DNA of 64,000 nt from Nigrospora sphaerica (GCA_018287875.1 JAGVVL010000001.1:6572001-6636000); one strand, 5' to 3'. Numbered from the stretch's first letter, positions 44,401 through 57,679 are shown. Notes: generated from the sequence alone by a model not told the origin. Program-made: numbers and translations.

Positions 44401-45821
44401 CATCTAGACAGATTACCCACTTTTGGAATCGCCAGAGGTGTGTGGTGGTGGTGTCAGGAAGCCAACCCTCGCCGGCCCGTTTTCGTGTTGGCTCGTCGTT
44501 TTCTGGCCTAGACGTTGTGTGACACTGGACCTTCTCGGAAGGCAAGGCAAAAGAGGGAGGGAGGGCAGGCCGCTAAACGCGTGACGCGGTACAAGTCAGC
44601 CCTCCCTCCCAGATAAGACACAGTGCCACACCTGCTTCAGCGGCCTGCCCACCTCCTCCTACGAGGGGAGGGGGGGGAAGAGGGAGAAGGGGATGTACTA
44701 CCAGTCTACTGAGTAGCGCGACCCGCCGGGAAAAGCCCATCGTCGTTGGCATGGGATTCTACAAGCCCGGTGCGGAAGAGGTTGCATTCGCCAGCGAAAC
44801 CTTGGAAGCTCACCAAGCCGCCCCGGAGAAGCCCATTCATCTGACCTCCCGAATCCCGGCGGGCTCTAGTCGATGGTCCGCCGCCCTGCTGGGACAAGGC
44901 ACGCCCTAACGAGAGGGAACCGAAAGCAAGGCACAGGCGGCGCGAGCTGTCACGCTCAGTTGAGTTCCCAGCCATCTGGAGCTAGAGGGGTAGGCACCAG
45001 CCCGACGACACTCTGATGCCACGGCCCGCTATCCTGCTTGCCCTCTCCCCCCTGGAGCTACGGCTGACAAACGGAACTAAAGGCAGCCGATGCGTGACGC
45101 TCTCCGCGCCCCGGGACCGCGACTGGTGGACGCCGTATGACTGGAGACCAGTGGCCGATGCGATCTTCGCCCTGGCCGTCGCGATAAGAGAGATCGGAGG
45201 GGGGCCGCCCAGATAGCCAAGGTGCGAGTAGGCGCAAAGGCGGGCGGGTATAAAAGCAACCAAGTACAATGCGCGTCGTGAACGGGAACAGTGCGGAGAC
45301 TTATGCAGGGCTCCCGAACATGCAGATCCCCGCGCAGGGTTCCAAAGGAGAGAGAGGGAGCAGGCACCTGCCGATGTATCGCTGCCCTGCTGCCCTGCCC
45401 TCCGTGTCGGCTCGCCCATCGCCATCCAGGCCGGCAGTGCGCCATGGGGACTTCCTCCGATTCGCATTCGACAACGCCATTGCGTGCTCCGTGGTAGGCT
45501 GACAGGCAGTCCCGATGGGAAGCCACTTGGGCGGGCCGCGTGCCCAATATGCTGGTGTCGATCCGCATGGCCAGCTCCCTTGCATCCATGGACGGCTGCC
45601 CAGCCCGTGCATGGCCACCTGTCGTCCAGAGCCAATCCGAACCCCAGCGTTTCGAGGGCGTGCGTGCGTCTGCAGCGGGACGAGGACAAGGCAGGGGGGT
45701 GTGGGGTCGGGCTTGGTGCGTACTGTGTAAGGTAAAACCCCCGTCTAGCAGCCACCCGTAAGGAGAGACGAGGCACTCTTGCCGGCGATCATGGACGGAA
45801 GCACACATCTTGCCAATCATC

Positions 45822-45855
45822 GCTCCCGCGCCCGCGCCCGCGCCCGCTCCCGCCG
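45822..45855. repeat. CCCGCG hexanucleotide minisatellite
   Basis: Four to five near-perfect units of CGCGCC/CCCGCG in intergenic DNA; no function inferred. Confidence 0.75.
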
Positions 45856-47093
45856 GTCCCTCTGAACGCATGGCGCGTCCCCGGGGCTGGGACACGCCTG
45901 CGATCGTTCACTGTACACGTACCCAGTCGACACCTTATATTTGGCACTTAGGTAGTATAGGGCGTGGTGTGCCTCGTCTTTGGGGCGGCGACTGGGAGGC
46001 AGCCCTCAGCTTGGGGGGCTAGTGGATTTGGGGGGGTAATAATGCAGACCTAAGTTGAGAACGAGACGGGACCATTCATCTCACATGATACACATGGTAT
46101 GGGAGAAGTTCGAAACTAAGCAGGTACCTCCTAAGCCGGCTGCCCAAGCTGCCGGTAGCGGCTGCCAACCATCAACTACTATCTCACCTAGGGAATGAAG
46201 TATTGGAACCTTGTACGTGCTTCACCTGGGGAGGGATCATGGACGATCCCGATGGTAGAGTAAATGGAATCTTTATTGCCGTGCTTGCCGCCGTAACGCC
46301 TCGTAATTACCCCACACATTCCCTGCGGGTTTCCATAGTGTCCCATCCAAGAGGTAAGGTAGGTAGCTTACGGTTTTCATCCAGGGATGTACTATGTAGA
46401 GACCGAGGCAGGCCAGGAGTCCGGTCCGGGAGGTTCTCGAGACTAGTGGCTATGACGTCGTGCTCCTGCGGGCATAGGCACCGAAGACGGTGCCGAATGT
46501 CTCACCTCATGTGTGAGCCATCTCGCGCTGGATGCGCTGCTCTACTAGAGATACGGGGCCGATGTCGAGTATAGACTGCCCGTTAGTGGGGGTGGAGACT
46601 TACCTGCGGGCAACCTCTTACAAATACCGCCCCAGACGGGAAGCCCGGCTCTAACACAAGTTTCGACGTAGTAATTCTACTGGCTCTCAACTGCCTACAG
46701 ATAGGCCAAGCAACCTGTATTCATAGTTGACTATGTGCCCGGATCGGCAATTTGGGTGTGGGTTTCCCGATACTTCGAGCCCTCATAAGCAAATGCTGGT
46801 TTTCCCGTGGAAGCTACTTTGGTAAAGTACTTTGGTAAGGTATGGAGATTGCCGGTTGCGACCTGGCTTGAAGCTCTTCCCACCTGCCTTCTCTGTACAC
46901 GTACCCATCAAGAGTCACGGTCTCATTGGCTGGGGCTACACACGGGGTTGGTCAGTAGTTGATCGTTTCCAGGGAATGAGTGCTTGGCCATGCGAACACG
47001 ACACACGCAAAGAGAGACAGCCATACCTACACACACAAACACGGAGGTATTTTTCCGGCCGACTCCGTATTTTGAGCACTTGTGATGAACAGC

Positions 47094-47095
47094 CA

Positions 47096-47158
<63 letters not shown>

Positions 47159-47212
47159 ACACACACACACACATACACACACACACATATATATATATAA
47201 TACACACACACA
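47094..47212. repeat. long (CA)n microsatellite with TA tail
   Basis: About 120 bp of nearly perfect CA repeats with a few CATA interruptions, ending in ATATATATAT and another short CA run. It can be a Z-DNA-forming or highly polymorphic locus. It is intergenic, about 1.1 kb upstream of SFT2. Confidence 0.95.
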
Positions 47213-48279
47213 CGTGCGTCGCTGAAGACGGGGGCTGAGTCTTCCGGAGGCGCCCTCGGACGGTGTGGCGCCTGGCGACGACGACGTCTTGTGCGCCACG
47301 CGGCCTTAATGCTGCTGCCTAGGGTACAGGCAGCTATGTAATAGTAGGTGGTGCCTTGTGTGGATGATGACGCGTAGTCATTGGGAGGTAGCCTTCGCCC
47401 TTGATGCGCGCGGAGCTGACGCCGACGCTTTCGAAAGGACTCGATTAAAACGCTCGCGAAAGCCGCCCAGGAGCTTCCGCAACGGTCCACAGCATGGGGC
47501 ATCCTGGCCATCCTATTTATGCCCCAACAGCATCCAACCTGGCGACACAAGCTCGATCAAGAAGGGAAAGCCAGGCAATCTATTCACCTATTCGTCGTTC
47601 CGCCGCTCCCGTCCGCCCTGTATCGCAGCCTCGCCCCGCCACGGGTGGTTGGGCCGCCTCTTTTCTTGGTCACTTGCGTCCTTCGGCACCACAATCACCA
47701 AGCCTGTTTCGAGGCGCGCGGGGGGCAAGGAGAAGAGGAGAAGTGAGAGTGGTCGGCAATACCTACATAGCAGCTAAAGATTTTGGACAGTCGAGGGTGA
47801 GGTGAGGGTGCGACTGACCACACCCAGGCCGGGCTTGTCCAAAAACGGTGCAAGGCTGGAGCGTGACACCTGACCAATCGGATGTCCGTAATCGCCGGTG
47901 GCTACCGACAAATACTTACGGATCCGCCAGCACTCTACGCACGTTGAAAGTACAGCCCCGTGCCAAGTACCGTCCTACCCTCCAGCTGTTATCCACTCAC
48001 CCCCAACACGCGGCGACGACACCTCCTTCTCCCCCCATCCCATAGCCTCGCATCTGTCATCTACCTCCCTTCGTGTCCAAGGGAGGGTCACCGGACACAC
48101 CCGCTCCCACATCGATTACGACTTTGGGCCGCTCCCACGCCCTTACCACCGACCCCCGCCCACGGTCGCGCGAGAAGCGCACGTCGCCGCGTCTTGTCCA
48201 GACTACCGAAGAACCGATCCCGACCCAGGCCCAGGCCCAAGCCGCGCGAGCGCAGCTCGTGTCTATTCCCCGCGTCGCC

Positions 48280-49510
48280 ATGGCATCCGCTTCCTTCCGG
48301 GAGTCGATGGGCTCGCTGGGCTGGTCCCGCCGCGATGCCGACGTCCCTGTCAACACTAGCCAGCAGTCCGGCTTGCTGTCGTCCATACAGTCTCTCAACC
48401 CGTTTGGCAACCGTGGCTATGTTCAGCTGCCCGTCACCGAGGGGGCGGGTGCCCCTCTGCCGGCCAGCAACCGCCGCGACGAGGAGGAAGGTTGGCTCAC
48501 ATGTGAGTGCCGTCCCCCGTCATTTGTCTCGAGGCCCGCGCTCGACCAGTCTTGGACCCGTCCATCCATCCCATTCCCGCCCTTGCAGCAGCGGGTGCCC
48601 TGGGGGCGCCCATGTGCAGTTTCCGTGGGCGCAGTGGCTTCTCCATACTATGTCTCACTCTTGCACATGGATATTCGTGCGCTGCTTCTTGGCAAGGTGT
48701 GAGGCTGACCAGAGATCTCGATCGTCTTTTTCAGTGAGCCGCTGGGATCGCATGTTAATATTCACTGGTTGCAATCTTGCCGCCTTGGCTTGTTTTGTTC
48801 TCTGCTTCGCCCTATGGCCTGTCCTCTGGATGAAGCCCCGCAAGTTTGCCATACTGTGAGTTCTTGATCTTTCCTCTGTCCCTCGTGCTCAGCTCCTTGC
48901 CTTCTGCCCATGTGGCCAAGCAACCCGAGTCTTGCTCCTGGGCACCTGATGTTCCTTAAGGCCTTGTAGTTCATACCTGCAACGAGCCGCCTTGCATATG
49001 CAACCTATACCGCACGGGGCTGGCAGATGACCTGAACGGAGTGCCGCACTTGGTATAGGTGGTGCTTTCCTGGGGGTTTCCTCTTCCACGATCTACACAC
49101 AATAGTCGCCTGTGGCCCCCGGCACTAACTGGCTGCTCTTCCCACAGATGGTCATTTGGCTCAGTTTTGTTCCTCTGCTCTTTTGCGGCTATGATGGGCC
49201 CGATGGCGTATGTGCGACACCTGCTATCGGGGAACCGCCTGCCTTTTACTGCGGGTTACTTCGGGTCCATCTTCCTAACCTTATTCTCTGCCCTCGGTGT
49301 AAGTCGGCCTCGTAGTGGTCATGGACGCGGATGGTCAGAAATGCTAATAATTGGTAGGTCCGCAGCACCTTTCTGACCTTGGTATTTGCCATCATTCAGC
49401 TTGCGTGCCTCGTTTGGTATCTGGTCAGCTACTTTCCCATGGGATCGAGCAGCCTGCGCATGGCAACGTCCTTCGGTGCCCGACGAGCAGCGGCGTGGAT
49501 GACCGGCTAG
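48280..49510 (+). CDS. SFT2: Sft2-family vesicle transport membrane protein
   Basis: This is a small tetraspanning Golgi membrane protein that works in endosome-to-Golgi retrograde vesicle fusion in this family. Four exons (48280-48502, 48735-48855, 49148-49298, 49358-49510) give 215 aa in frame. The cytosolic N-terminus (MASASFRESMGSLGWSRRDA) includes SLNPFGNRGYVQLP, followed by LSRWDRMLIFTGCNLAALAC. Transmembrane segments follow: LIFTGCNLAALACFVLCFAL, SVLFLCSFAAMMGPMAYVRH, GYFGSIFLTLFSALGVRSTF and LVFAIIQLACLVWYLVSYFP. The conserved PFTAGYFGS is present, and the C-terminus ends RRAAAWMTG. All donors are GTGAGT or GTAAGT-like. Introns 1 and 2 are longer than the window average (232 and 292 nt). 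Confidence 0.93.
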
Positions 49511-52500
49511 GCCTCTCCACGCCCAGTACCGAAAAGACACGGGCATGGGCCGTGCGTTCTAGATGCGTGCAGATACTGAATACGCTGGGTGGTGATCTGG
49601 CCTGCCGCATCTGTTCTATGAAAAGCCCCCTGTGCATATCCATACTACTTGCTGAGCTCTGGCGACGTGCATGTCTCCTATGGTGTGAAATGGTCAATGA
49701 GATGGATAACTACACGCTATAATTGAGGTCGGCGCCAGCTGACTGTGATTCCAGGGATTGCCTGGTGAGACTATAACTCCTCCTTTTTCGCCGCTTTTGT
49801 CACCTGGTGCCATGAATCTCATCGTGGACTTTTCCTTCCAAAGCAATAAATTGTCCTCGTTGATACCTGGATGATTCCTGGCTCTCCGCCCCATGCCCGA
49901 AGTGAATACCCATAGGTCAGGGACCAGCTGCAGTGGTAGCAGAGCAAGAATAGTGAAGACCCTAGCCAATTTGGATTGACCGAAACCCCCGATATGAATA
50001 TTTAAGTAGCTATCCAGATGAGCAAGTAGCTGCCTTGCGTATTCTCTATGGTCTTGTACGTTTACAAAAGCGTTGACTACATGCGAGTGATAGCACGCCA
50101 CACGTTTGCAGGCATTGACAGCACTCGTATCTTCAGGCTCACGTACTGACCGAGCACATGCCTCTCGTGCCTCACAGTCTATAGGGCCTCCGGGCGGAGC
50201 GAAGATACGCCCCGGGCTACGCCACTACTGAATGTTAGGCCATCCATCCGTGCGTTCGGCACATCGCATAAGAGTCATCGCTGAGGACCCTGGTGCATTC
50301 ACCATTTTGTGCTGAGACTTTGCGACTCTCATAGGCCTTGGGGCGTGCAGCGGCCCGTATCGGCACGTCGCCGGTACACACCCACACAAACACACCCACA
50401 CCCAGCGGAAGGGAAAGGGAGGGAGGGAGAAGCTGCCATGTTTATCTGCGATATCCCAAATCGATAAGGAGGCAATTGGGAGTGGGCGGCATGCACACTG
50501 CAGACGGCGACATCGAAATACCACGCTTCATCGCTTGCATTCTCAGATGGGACCGCGCGTAGAGATGCAGGGAGTGAAGGGGCCCTGCCGTGTCTTATCA
50601 TCTGCACCGCGCAATTGGTGTTTAGGTACTCACTTGAAGTCCGTTGTTTTGGCCGGAAGAGGCGTCTAGGCGTTTTGCGCCAGCCTGTTCGTCCCTTGCC
50701 CAAATGGGATTAGACGTCCCACCCATAGAGTCTGAGGAAGTACAGCAAGTAGTACTTGCCCTGTGCTGCCTACGTCCCTACCTCCTCACATGGTGGCATG
50801 CAAGTAATTTTGGGGGGAATAGGTAGGTCCGGCTAGAGCCCTGCCCATGGATACCACTTTATAGTACGTACCTACATGCTGCATGACAGCCACACCCAAG
50901 AGGTAGGTAAGAAAAGTAATGTGCGGACTTGCAATCGGCCGGTGGGAGAATGGAAGGCTCCGGTGAGTATGAACAGGGCCGCGGAATCCAGCATCTACCC
51001 ACTCATATGCGACGTTTTCACTCAAGCCCTCCCTCCCTAGAGGGCTCGGTCAACCACCGGCCACCGGCTGTTCACAAGTCTGCGCTCCCTGTATCCTACG
51101 AGATTGGTGTTTGACGTGCCTGGCCAACTCCAGCTGATGCCTAGGTAGGTAACCAGGTAGGCAGAACTTTCGGACTGACTAAGTACCTAGGTTAGTACAT
51201 GTACCTAGAAGATGAATGTAGGTAGGCATGGGATGTCGGCACCTTGTCTGTATATAGGCACTTCCATGTGGCTTGTAGAGGTAGCAGGGGTGATCTTAAG
51301 CCAATAAACAAGTAGGTGAAGTATAAGTATATATACCTATATATGTACCAAGGTGGCTCCAAAATGAGGCAGGTACTCCCAATGCCCAACAAAGATAGAT
51401 GTAGGTACGTACGTAATAAAGAAGAGGTACCTAAGTGTGTGTAAGTCGCACGTCGGGCTCTCTCACAACCCGGAGACAGGAACGGGCAGCTCCACGCTTC
51501 CCCATTTTCGTACGCTGGTTCCAGGACCCGGGGCTGACCCTGCACCCCCTCCGACGGTCCCAAGCAATCCCGCAAGCCATAACAGCGCATTGCACTGCAC
51601 ACTGCTCACGAAGACCCGACATTACTACTACGTCTTTCATTCCTACTGCCGTCGGCACTGCTTACCATACCTACCGTACAGCCAGCACGTAGGTACGGCA
51701 CGTTGACGGCGAATCCGCAGCCGGCGAATCCCCTTCGTGCGTGCCGCACGCCCGCGACGAACACATACCTCGGTCGCAAGCCCCTCTCTCTCTGCCCGCA
51801 GAGAGCTATTTTTTTTTTTTTCGTCAGCCAAGTCACCTCGCCCGTCTAGGGTACCTCTTTTGCCTACCTAGGTAGGTAGATAAAATAGCGGCGGGCAAAG
51901 CCAGAGCCACACCAGTTCCGAGTCAGAAAAGGTACGAGGAAATTTTCCGTCTCTGCTGGGATTTTTTTTCCCTTCCCTCCCTCGGCCTTAGGTCGCATTC
52001 AATACCCGTCATATCCAGGCAGCCCACTCTGGATGGTCCACTACTCTCCAAAAACCCATCTCTGCTTGTTCCCTCTGTGACCACGACCGTCGGGCAGGCT
52101 ACAGGCACAGGATCCGTCGCCTCTAGTGAGGTACTTGCGAGAAAGACTTGCGCAGAAGAAGAGGGTCCCCCGCCGACTGCGCGAGCAAGCCAGAGGGGAA
52201 AAAAAAATTATTTTTTTCTCCCGACACACAAAATTCCCCGTCGAGTACACACCACACAACCCTCTCTCTTCCTACAGAAGCATCTCCCGTGTGTCCAATT
52301 TGCTTGGCTGGTGAGGTGCCTCTCTGTTTCCAGGACGTAGCTGAGACATCGGCGCACGAGAGGCAACAAGTCGAGAGTTATCTTGACTTTCTCCTCCTTG
52401 GTCCTCCCCCTCCACTCCGCCTTCCGCCCTCGGCGTTTACAAGTTTTCCCGTGAGTTGAACTCGCCAGCCACTGCTGCTGCCGTGCCGCTGCCACCCTCT

Positions 52501-53433
52501 CCAGCTGGTCGACCGGCTCGCATCGCCGCCGACGGACGCCCTGGTCCGCGTTGGCCCGGCTGGATAGCCAGCCGTGTACGCATCAGAATCGCTGACCCGT
52601 CATACTACATCACAGGTGACATCCCCTCGGCCTCTTGTCATCCGCCCCAGGCCACGTCGTTGTTGCTCAGCCCACCGGTGTACAGTCAGTCCACTTGCCC
52701 ACCGGAAGAAGTTTGGGATATAAACGAGCTCCGGCCCGGCTCTTGTCTGCAATTGCCAAAGCTGTCCGCTCCGCCCGTCTTCGGTTGGAAGTTCCCCAGC
52801 GGTCCCTGTGGCCCATCAGAATAGGTAGGCACTACTTTTGCCCCTACGCACTGGCGTGTGCACCTGGCAGCAGCTCACAAGGTTTTTTTTTGTTTCCCTC
52901 CCTTCTGCAACCGCAAGATTCCTACTTCGAAGGCACAGCATCTGACCTGTCGGCAATTTCCCCAGGCACCTTCCACCTCTCCGCTTTGCGCCCTCGCGGG
53001 ATTAGTTCTCTGACAGGCTCCTGCCAATTTGTGCACCGCACCCCGCACCATCTGCACAAGTCAGTTGGAAAGAAGTGGCCTTCTTCCCTCCCTCTCTCGT
53101 GCGACTGGCTTCTGTCGCAAACCCTCCCAACATCCGCTCCGCCTTCTGTTGGCACGCCCAACAACCAACGTGCTCGAACAGCGATCCGGCCAGGCACCAC
53201 CCCGGCGCATTCGTTCCGCTCCGCTTGCGACTACCTCGACTTCGACTACTGAAGCAGGTAGTCTCTTGTCCGCCCACAACTTGTCGAGTCTTCCGCGCGG
53301 AGAACAAGCACTGAGGTGACCGCACCCCGGTTCACCACTACTTTGCGCTGGTGCAAAGGCAGAAGCGAGAGACGAGCAGCTCTTCTGCACCCGGCTCATT
53401 GTCCCTTGTGGCCATTGAGACCCCAACGCCACT
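49511..53433. other. 3.9-kb intergenic region and La-protein leader, no gene seen
   Basis: No supported gene. The densest group of TAGGTAGG/TACCTAGG elements in the window is here (50901-50909, 51140-51151, 51184-51215, 51394-51432, 51864-51879). The last of these is the palindrome CTACCTAGGTAG plus GTAG. Homopolymer T11 (about 51810-51820) and A/T runs near 52199-52217 follow. The pyrimidine-rich DNA from 52450 to the ATG at 53434 probably forms a long, possibly intron-containing 5' leader of the La-motif gene. Confidence 0.5.
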
Positions 53434-56035
53434 ATGTCTGGCTCGACATTCTCGTACGCCCAGGCCGCTCGCGGCCAGGTTACGACTCAGTCCACGGGAC
53501 AGACGGACGTAAGCAACGGCCTGCCCGCAGGCTCCACCACCAGCAGCGCCCCTTCTACCACACCCTCGACAGCCCTCTCGGTCATTTCGAACGAGGCCGA
53601 TGGCGTCGATCAGCAATCGGGCCAGCCCGACAAGCCAACAACCGAAGTCAACACCCAGACGACTACGGACGATGAGTCTGCACCCAAGATCTCGACACAA
53701 TCCCCTGCGGTCGTGGGCCAGGATGAAAAGAGTCAATCGGCCGACTCCTCGGCGCCCAGCTCCGAGCGAAAGGTGAAGGGGGCTGCCTCCTCGGTACGCA
53801 GTGCCGATCCTTCTGACGCCAAAAAGACGAACAAGAAGGGCAGGAAACCCAAGAGTTCAGATAAGGACTCGGAGGGAGAGCAAGCCGCGGACCAGGAGAA
53901 GGAGACTGAGGCCCCTCCTCAGCCCCAGCCGCCGCTGGCTGACGCACCCATTCCTACCGTCAATGCTTGGACCCAGCGGGCGCAGGCCGCCAAGACCAAG
54001 TTTCCGGCTGCGTCCTCGGGCCCCGTCCAAACGTCCACGAGCTCGAGCAAGCCTACGCAGGTCACTGGGCAGCAAACTGCCGACGCGAAGTTGCCCAAGC
54101 CAAACGCAGGCAGTGGCAGCGAGAGCAATGGCGCCCAAGGTCGCGCGACGGCGCCCATCAAGAACCAGAAGCGCGCATCCGACCTGCCACGTGACGGCAG
54201 CAGAGCTGCCCCGCGAGGAAGCAGACTGGCTGAAAAATCCGACAGAGAGGCGACGGAACCTCTGGCCTCTGTAGCCGATCCGTCATCATGGCCTACGCCG
54301 GAGTCGGCGGCTACGGAGATGAAGGTGCAGGAGAAAAACGACAGACAGCCAGAGAAGGACGAGGTTAAGGATGACAGCAAGACCGAAGCCGGTGCGAACC
54401 AGAAACCCAAGAAGTGGGTGCCGGTACCCTTTGTGCCCTCAGTCAACTTCAAGACGCCGATTCGCGGAGGTCGCGGAGGTCGTGGCGGCTCGCGCGGAGG
54501 CCGTGAGGCAGGAGGCAGGGGAAACCACGCTGGATCTGCCTCGTTCTCGGAGCGCACCCCTGGTGCCACCAAGACTGCTGGTGAGGCCGCCGGTGACATG
54601 TCTGCCGCTTCCAAGCGTGCCTCCGTCGATGCTTCGATGGGATCCCGTGACATCCGCAAGGCGTTCCACGCAGCCGCCGACGGCGCGAAACCCACTGTAA
54701 GCATGAGGCGCCTGTACATGCGACATTGACCCCTGCTAACCACGATTGCCACAACAGATAAACGGCAAGGCTGAACCCTTTAAGCCTGCCCATACTACTC
54801 TCAGTTCATCGGCGTCGGACCAGCCCCAGCACGGGGTTGCTGAGAATGCCAAGGAGACTGGGGCCAAGGCAGAGCACGGCTCGCGGGTGCCGGATGCCCA
54901 GAAAGAGTCGACGCACCCGACCTCGAAGAATGCCAACTTCCAGTCCAACGGCCGCCCTGAAGGAAACGCGCGCGAGCAGCGCCGCGGCGGACACAGAGGC
55001 AGAGGCGGTCATTCCGGTGCCAATAGCCAAGGCCATCACGCTGCGTTCGCCTCCAACGGTCAGCATTTCGGCGCTACCATGGCTGGCCGCCAGAACTCTT
55101 ACGGGCAGTCCAACCACCAGCCGATGTACGCTGCTCCCTTCCCGGGTGGACCCGCTCCGAGCTACCGCGGCCCGAACCGTTCTCAGTCGACATCCTCGGC
55201 TACATACCACCCCCGCGGCCAGGCCAACGGCTCCAAGGGCTACCGACCGGCCCCTGTGCACACCGCTCATCCATACGACCCATCTATGCACCACCCGGCC
55301 TCTGCTATGGCCGCCCCAATGATACCCTACTACCAGACTGATTCACTAAACGTCATGCCCATGCTCAGGGGCCAGGTTGAATACTACTTCTCTCTTGAGA
55401 ACCTGTGCAAGGATATGTTCCTGAGGAAGCACATGGACTCGCAGGGCTTTGTGTTCTTGGAAGTGGTCAGCAGTTTCAAGCGCATTCGGGAGCTTACCAA
55501 CGACATGGACTTGATTCGCAGTGCGTGCGTGGAAGCCGAGACGGTCGACCTTGTTGTCGGCCAAGACGGTCGCGAGCGACTCCGTTCGCACCAGGGCTGG
55601 GATAAATGGGTTCTTCCCAAGTCGGAGAGACATGAGTCGGCAGGCCAGGACGATGGACCGTCGGCATTCCACCTGCGTCCTCATCCGTTTGCTTTCGCAT
55701 ACCCCCCCATGATGACAGCTCCCTACGCTGTTGACCCCAACGCTGTCTACTCGCCAAGCAACATGGAGTCACCCTATGGGAACTTTGTGAACGGTGCCTC
55801 TTATGGCCACCACATGAGCAATGGCATGAACGGCTTCGCTGCCGTCGGCGAGTCGCGGCTTAGCGCTGCCGTGCCCGAGTTTTCGCCCCACGGGCAGGCG
55901 GGCCAGGAAGTGCCTGCGTATGTGGACCAGCCTGTTGCTGCCAACGGCGAGGCCGCCCCTATGACCAACGGAGTCCACGCTGAGCCGTCGTACACCAACG
56001 GCGTTGGTGCCTCCCACGAGGTCGAGAGTCGCTGA
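53434..56035 (+). CDS. La-motif RNA-binding protein (Sro9/Slf1, LARP1-type)
   Basis: This is a cytoplasmic mRNA-binding protein associated with translation in this family. Two exons (53434-54696, 54758-56035) give 846 aa in frame. The N-terminus MSGSTFSYAQAARGQ carries the YAQAA motif usual in fungal members. Residues 20-330 are Ser/Thr/Lys/Pro-rich and presumably disordered. An RGG-type box (GGRGGRGGSRGGREAGGRG) lies near 343-365, with further RRGGHRGRGGH repeats in exon 2. The La motif occupies about 615-705: LRGQVEYYFSLENLCKDMFL, RKHMDSQGFVFLEVVSSFKR and ELTNDMDLIRSAC. The C-terminal GWDKWVLP follows. There is no RRM after the La motif and no DM15 repeats are visible, which favours the Sro9/Slf1 type over animal LARP1. 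TOR-linked control is inference from the family. Confidence 0.88.
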
Positions 56036-57534
56036 TTCTCGCCCCCGCGCTTTCACGCCTGTGCCCTTTCGGTGGTAAACCAGGGCATTGGCTTGCCGCA
56101 CTTAGCTCCTTTCGCCAGAAGAAGCTTCGAAGCGGTCTTGGGGGGACGGGCGTGTTACTGTCAATCACACCTTGAGCACACGGCACGGCGGTGATCTTGA
56201 CCGCGGGTGCTTGTTGCCACAGCAAAGGCCGGTACCTCGCCTGGAGAATGGTGCCACAATTGCATCGTCTTGGTCTCGTTTCTCTGCCAAAGAGCTGTAC
56301 CAAACCCACCAACACAAGCAGGGCCATAGCATTTGGCAGGCTCTTCGCAGCATACGAGCCTTATGCGCGGTCCCAACAAAGATGAGTGTCTGATGACGAT
56401 CAGGAAATGATGAGGATCACTCAACGACAAGGCTGCTGCCCCAATGTTTTTCTCGGTTCTTTTTATTTCTCATGCTACCCTGATTTCGGGTTTTCCCTCG
56501 CCTTGGGCAGTATCTTCTGTCGATGAGCATCGGTTATTTTGTCTCAGCGATACCCAAGGATGCTCGTCGGCTTGCCCAGTGCAGCTCATGCGGGCCTTCG
56601 CCAGCCTTGGATCTGTTTTCTCGTTTCAATTTGTTCGATTGGTTGGCATCCGGCAAGCCCCATTTAGGCGTCAATCTGCTCTACGCGGCACGAGAATGCA
56701 GAGGAAAAGATGGCTTCTACTAATGATGACGAACTTCGTGCATGGGGCCAGGAAGGTGCTATGAGCTGAATCTAAACGATCTCATCTACGACACTCGGCC
56801 ACTCGAGGGTTGCCTGGGTTGCCGGACAGGATTGTTCTGCCGACGTCTCGCAGCCCCGATCTACTTCCCCTACCCGTTCCTGATACGTGGTCTCGTCAGG
56901 GTGCTCTCTCGCCTCGAGGACAGCGCTGTCGTATAGACAAAGGTTTCACACAAACAAGAGCGACGGAGCAATGTGCACAAAATTGCATAAGGGGGAGGGG
57001 GGTTTGCATGGACATGGATTGCACTAGACTTTGTTTTGTTCCCTCAACAGGCACGGAACCCTAAAAAAAAAAGCTGGACTCTACAGCACCAGGCGTTATG
57101 TACGAATAGAATAACATCACATCATCACTAAATGAAGGGGCTCGATAAATGAATGAAAAACGCGGGATGATGGGGCAGGCCGTATCATGTACGAAAAGGT
57201 TCTTATTCGACAACCAGGCTGGCTACTGCTTACGAGGGTACATGGTGCCAATGATTTACTTGATAGGGCGGCTCGGGGGTACAAAAAAGTCCATGTCGAT
57301 AAAGAAAGCTTGCATGGCAGCAGTCGTAGGCACCTTTTAACACTGATGCGATAAATGGGAAGGTATAGCGGTGCTTGATGAGAAGCGTAGCCTCAGAAGC
57401 GTATATTGATATCGCGTTTATTGCCTGTCCACGTCGTTTTCACCATTATTCCCGCTGCCACTGGTCGAGAGGTTTTTTCCCATGTGCAAGGTATAGATTC
57501 TTTACAGGAAAAAAAAGAAAAAATTGCCGACGGG
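56036..57534. other. convergent intergenic region
   Basis: About 1.5 kb lies between the stops of the La-motif gene (+) and the phosphate transporter (-). AT-richer stretches with A-runs (AAAAAAAAAA near 57063, AAAAAAGAAAAAA near 57509) fit 3' UTRs. No gene is supported. Confidence 0.5.
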
Positions 57535-57679
57535 CTAACTCTGAGAGGAATGGCCCAAGGATGGTGGCCTTCGAGTTCTATAGGGGCCGAGGCCGCCCGA
57601 AACAGGGTGCGCCTCGGCCCACTGCATGCTCGGCGGGCTCATGGGCGGTAAATGCGGGCCAGCAGCAGCGGCAGCGGCA

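Larger units (their letters stand above)
41354..48279. other. 6.9-kb divergent intergenic region, no gene seen
   Basis: The longest gene-free stretch in the window lies between the bHLH start (-) and SFT2 (+). It holds a (GT)n block (41381-41430), a GT/GC-rich block (about 43520-43640), a CGCGCC minisatellite (45822-45855), a long (CA)n (47094-47212) and scattered TAGGTAGG elements (for example 46353-46368). Several open frames above 200 codons exist (for example 45077-45895 on the minus strand) but have no recognisable domain. The region may hold an extended bHLH leader or a long noncoding RNA; that is inference. Confidence 0.45.

Noticed and set aside
45077..45895. 272-codon minus-strand open frame in the large intergenic region
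   Set aside because: It has low-complexity GAGAGAGAG from a minisatellite, no domain, no splice or homology support, and overlaps other random frames in GC-rich DNA.
47094..47212. Possible CRISPR-like or tandem array
   Set aside because: It is a plain CA dinucleotide microsatellite with no repeat-spacer structure.
46923..47550. Frames reading poly(Val-Cys) through the CA repeat
   Set aside because: Artefacts of the dinucleotide repeat.
52456..53252. Overlapping plus-strand open frames before the La-motif gene
   Set aside because: They are Pro/Ser-rich products of pyrimidine-rich leader DNA, with no recognisable motif; the frame at 52456 begins with TTG, not ATG.
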